From JALORV01 sp963712485 (GTDB taxonomy: Bacteria > Pseudomonadota > Gammaproteobacteria > Burkholderiales > Burkholderiaceae_F), in NCBI GenBank assembly GCA_963712485.1, contig CAVQID010000043.1, forward strand, positions 168,224 to 232,223: a DNA stretch of 64,000 bases, written 5' to 3'. Numbering within the stretch: position 1 is the first letter of the stretch; every line of letters starts with the position of its first letter. Of the stretch, positions 61,868 through 64,000 are shown piece after piece. The translations under genes were made by a program, and so were the position numbers. The notes under the pieces are model-generated. The model ran no database searches and had not been told where the DNA came from. It saw nothing but the letters and a program-made list of their open reading frames with translations.

Positions 61868-62944
61868 ATGATGGTGGCGCGTCAGAGCATCCGGTTTTGC
61901 ACATCACGTGACGGCACGCGCATCGCGATCGCGTCGATTGGCGCCGGTCCGCCATTGGTGCGCGCGGCCCACTGGCTCAGTCACGTCGAATTCGACCTGG
62001 AAAGTCCCGTGTGGCGGCCCTGGCTGACGCAGATGTCGCGCGATCACTGCTACATCCGCTATGACCAACGAGGGTGCGGCTTGTCCGACCGCCAGGTGGC
62101 AGATCTTTCGCTCGATGCGTGGGTCAGTGATCTCGAAGCAGTGGTCGACTCGCTCGGGCTGAAGCGCTTTCCCCTATTCGGCATGTCGCAAGGTGGAGCC
62201 GTGGCCATCACCTACGCGGCGCGCCACCCGGAGCGGGTCACGCATCTGATCTTTGCCGGGGCGTATGCCCGCGGCTCCCTTCGTCGCGGCGGGACCGAAG
62301 TCGACCATCTTGAAGCAGACACCCTGGTCAATCTCATCCGCGTCGGCTGGGGGCGGAGCCATCCCGCGTTCCGCCAGGTGTTTCCGTACCGGTTCATTCC
62401 GCGCGGCACGCCGGAGCAGTTGCGATGGTGGGGTGACCTCGAGCAGGTGTCGGCGAGCGCGGAGGTTGCGGCGCGAACATTGCAGGCGTTTCAACGCGTG
62501 GACGTGTCCGACCTGGCTGGCAGCCTGTCGGTCCCGACCCTCATTCTTCACGCTCGTGGTGATGTCGCCGTGCCGTTCGATGAAGGGCGTCACCTCGCCG
62601 CGCTGATTCCGAATGCCCGCTTCGTACCGCTCGAGAGCGACAATCATGTGCTGCTCGAGTCGGAACCGGCCTGGCCCGTGTTTCTGTCCGAAGTGCGGGC
62701 GTTCCTGCGGCCGTCGGCCGAACAGCACGTCGACGACGTTTCCGAGAAGGTCGCACTGACGCCGGCAGAGCGCGAGGTGCTTGTTCTCTTGACGCAAGGT
62801 TTGGACAACCGCGCGATCGCTGATCGGCTCGCAAAGAGCGAAAAGACCGTGCGCAACCAGGTCACGACCATCTTCAGCAAGCTCGGAGTGCGTACGCGCG
62901 CTGAAGCGATCGTGATGAGCGGCCGGCAGCGCGACGAGAACTGA
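61868..62944 (+). CDS. Alpha/beta hydrolase fused to a LuxR-type HTH
   Basis: A 358-residue two-domain protein. Residues about 10-275 are an alpha/beta hydrolase: YIRYDQRGCGLSDR, nucleophile LFGMSQGGAVAITYAA, acid TLILHARGDVAVPFDEG and His DNHVLL. Residues about 285-350 are a LuxR HTH: LTPAEREVLVLLTQGLDNRA and KTVRNQVTTIFSKLGV. It probably binds or hydrolyses a small ester or acyl signal and regulates transcription. The ATG at 61868 is preferred; an in-frame ATG at 61754 would add 38 Arg-rich residues without similarity. Confidence 0.82.
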   Translation: MMVARQSIRFCTSRDGTRIAIASIGAGPPLVRAAHWLSHVEFDLESPVWRPWLTQMSRDHCYIRYDQRGCGLSDRQVADLSLDAWVSDLEAVVDSLGLKRFPLFGMSQGGAVAITYAARHPERVTHLIFAGAYARGSLRRGGTEVDHLEADTLVNLIRVGWGRSHPAFRQVFPYRFIPRGTPEQLRWWGDLEQVSASAEVAARTLQAFQRVDVSDLAGSLSVPTLILHARGDVAVPFDEGRHLAALIPNARFVPLESDNHVLLESEPAWPVFLSEVRAFLRPSAEQHVDDVSEKVALTPAEREVLVLLTQGLDNRAIADRLAKSEKTVRNQVTTIFSKLGVRTRAEAIVMSGRQRDEN

Positions 62945-63114
62945 CGCAGTGGGACAGATGTCCTACGGACCGGCTGTTCAGATCGATGTTCGACTGTTCA
63001 GCTGGGACAAGCGCCTCATGCTCGATGCAGGCGCCTTCGACACACTGGCGGTACCGCCTCGGCTCATGCCAACCGGCTTCGAGCGCGCGGCAAATCCCCT
63101 GAAGGAGGACCGCC

Positions 63115-64000
63115 ATGTCCAACGTTGCAGAATTCGTGACCGATACGCGCCGCTATGCCAAGTGCATCGAGGTCTCCAAGCGCGTCCGCTGGGATACTGA
63201 CCGGGATCTGATCCGCGGGCGAGCGTTCGACTTCAGCAAGAAGTTCCTGCCCGACGGACTGTCGAAGGTGGAACAACTGCCGTTCCTCAGCGCGGACGAG
63301 AAGCGTCTCTACTCGCAGGTGCAGGGGCGGACCTACGCCAACATGTTTGCGCTGGTCGAACGCTTCATCGGCGCCAAGGTGCTCGAACTCGGCCGCGACC
63401 ATGCGCTGGGCGATCAGGTGGCCTTCGAAGCGATGGTGCGGCTGACCGACGAGGAGCTGAAGCACCAGGAACTGTTCCGTCGGCTCGAAGGGATGATCGG
63501 CACCCACATGCCCGCCGGCTACACGTTCATGCCGGAGCCGAATCACGTGGCGACGGCAGTGCTCTCGGCATCGACCTGGGCGGTACTTGCGCTGACCTGC
63601 GACATCGAGCTGTTCTCGCAGGCCCACTATCGCAGCAGCATCGAGCCCGACGGGGACCTCGACCCGCTGTGGAAGGACGTCTTCCTTTTCCACTGGCGCG
63701 AGGAGTCGCAGCACGCGATCCTGGACGAACTCGAGTGGCAAAGGGAGGATGCGCGCATCGACGAGCAGCAGCGCGACCGGGCGGTTGATGATCTGATCGG
63801 ACTCGTCGGCGCCGTCGACGGCATCGTGCAGATGCAGGCCAAAGCTGACGCCGCCTACTTCGCACGGTCCGTCGGCCGCCAACTGAGCGATGCCGAAGTC
63901 GAAGCGACCCACCGCACCACGCTCGCCGCCTACCGTTGGCAGTACATCACCAGCGGCGTGCAGGATGAACGCTATCTCGGAATTCTCGGACCGATGATCA
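63115..64000 (+). CDS. Ferritin-like diiron protein (3' partial)
   Basis: Open from an ATG with GGAGG 6 bases upstream to the window end, at least 295 residues. Two ExxH pairs, DEELKHQELF near residue 125 and EESQHAILDE near 200, with additional Glu in CDIELFSQAH, fit the ligand set of a helical diiron carboxylate protein. That suggests an oxygenase- or AurF-like enzyme. I do not recognise the exact family. The C-terminus lies outside the window. Confidence 0.65.
   Translation, partial: MSNVAEFVTDTRRYAKCIEVSKRVRWDTDRDLIRGRAFDFSKKFLPDGLSKVEQLPFLSADEKRLYSQVQGRTYANMFALVERFIGAKVLELGRDHALGDQVAFEAMVRLTDEELKHQELFRRLEGMIGTHMPAGYTFMPEPNHVATAVLSASTWAVLALTCDIELFSQAHYRSSIEPDGDLDPLWKDVFLFHWREESQHAILDELEWQREDARIDEQQRDRAVDDLIGLVGAVDGIVQMQAKADAAYFARSVGRQLSDAEVEATHRTTLAAYRWQYITSGVQDERYLGILGPMI

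Overview
This window is a high-GC stretch that reads like a sulfur-oxidising betaproteobacterium, probably a metagenome or long-read assembly. The evidence is TctABC-type tripartite transporters, several IclR regulators, the AprM-type anchor beside AprBA, and the reverse-dsr gene order. No rRNA, tRNA, CRISPR array or complete mobile element was seen.

Layout. (a) 1-4.5 kb: the 3' end of a reverse dissimilatory sulfite reductase operon (dsrP-dsrN-dsrR), then a YeeE/YedE thiosulfate-type transporter and an exported DsrE-like protein. (b) 4.5-6.3 kb: a NarX/NarL-like two-component pair. (c) 6.4-11.0 kb: soeABC, a cytoplasmic molybdenum sulfite dehydrogenase, divergent from a YfcE-like phosphodiesterase and a DsrC-like protein that lacks the terminal cysteine. 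(d) 12.5-24.5 kb: an organosulfonate island with IclR, xsc, citrate synthase, pta, a second IclR, tctCBA, an acylating aldehyde dehydrogenase (SauS-like) and an acyl-CoA ligase (SauT-like). (e) 24.5-30.6 kb: a third IclR divergent from a GMC oxidoreductase and a DctPQM TRAP transporter, a plausible uptake and oxidation module for a second C2 sulfonate or alcohol. (f) 30.6-39.3 kb: DUF302, an SQR-like flavoprotein, a second DsrC-like gene, a CBS protein, an FKBP, and the sat-aprM-aprB-aprA operon. (g) 39.8-45.7 kb: a TauE/SafE exporter, a universal stress protein, an HTH-[2Fe-2S]-flavin reductase, a carboxymuconolactone decarboxylase-Rieske fusion, and siroheme synthase. (h) 45.8-49.7 kb: an uncharacterised gene coupled to an S24-like gene, then TusA-DsrE2 and a FadL-type porin. 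(i) 49.7-57.4 kb: an accessory block of small unrelated genes with a 40-bp spacer repeat, ending in a TIR-domain protein. (j) 57.9-64 kb: a BMP-type (nucleoside-like) ABC transporter, a hydrolase-LuxR fusion and a diiron-like protein.

How it fits together. Sulfoacetate or a related C2 sulfonate would be imported, activated to the CoA ester, reduced to sulfoacetaldehyde and split by Xsc into acetyl phosphate and sulfite. Pta and citrate synthase take the carbon. Sulfite from Xsc and from reverse Dsr can be oxidised either directly by SoeABC or through APS by AprMBA and Sat, which yields ATP. DsrN and CysG supply siroheme (amide). Each of the three sulfonate-type operons has its own divergent IclR gene and palindromic candidate operators.

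Quality warning. From about 31 to 57 kb, and in the aldehyde dehydrogenase near 22 kb, many recognisable genes are broken by single-base frame changes while the protein sequence stays conserved in the neighbouring frame. These look like consensus indel errors more than decay. Such genes are given here with their reconstructed extents.
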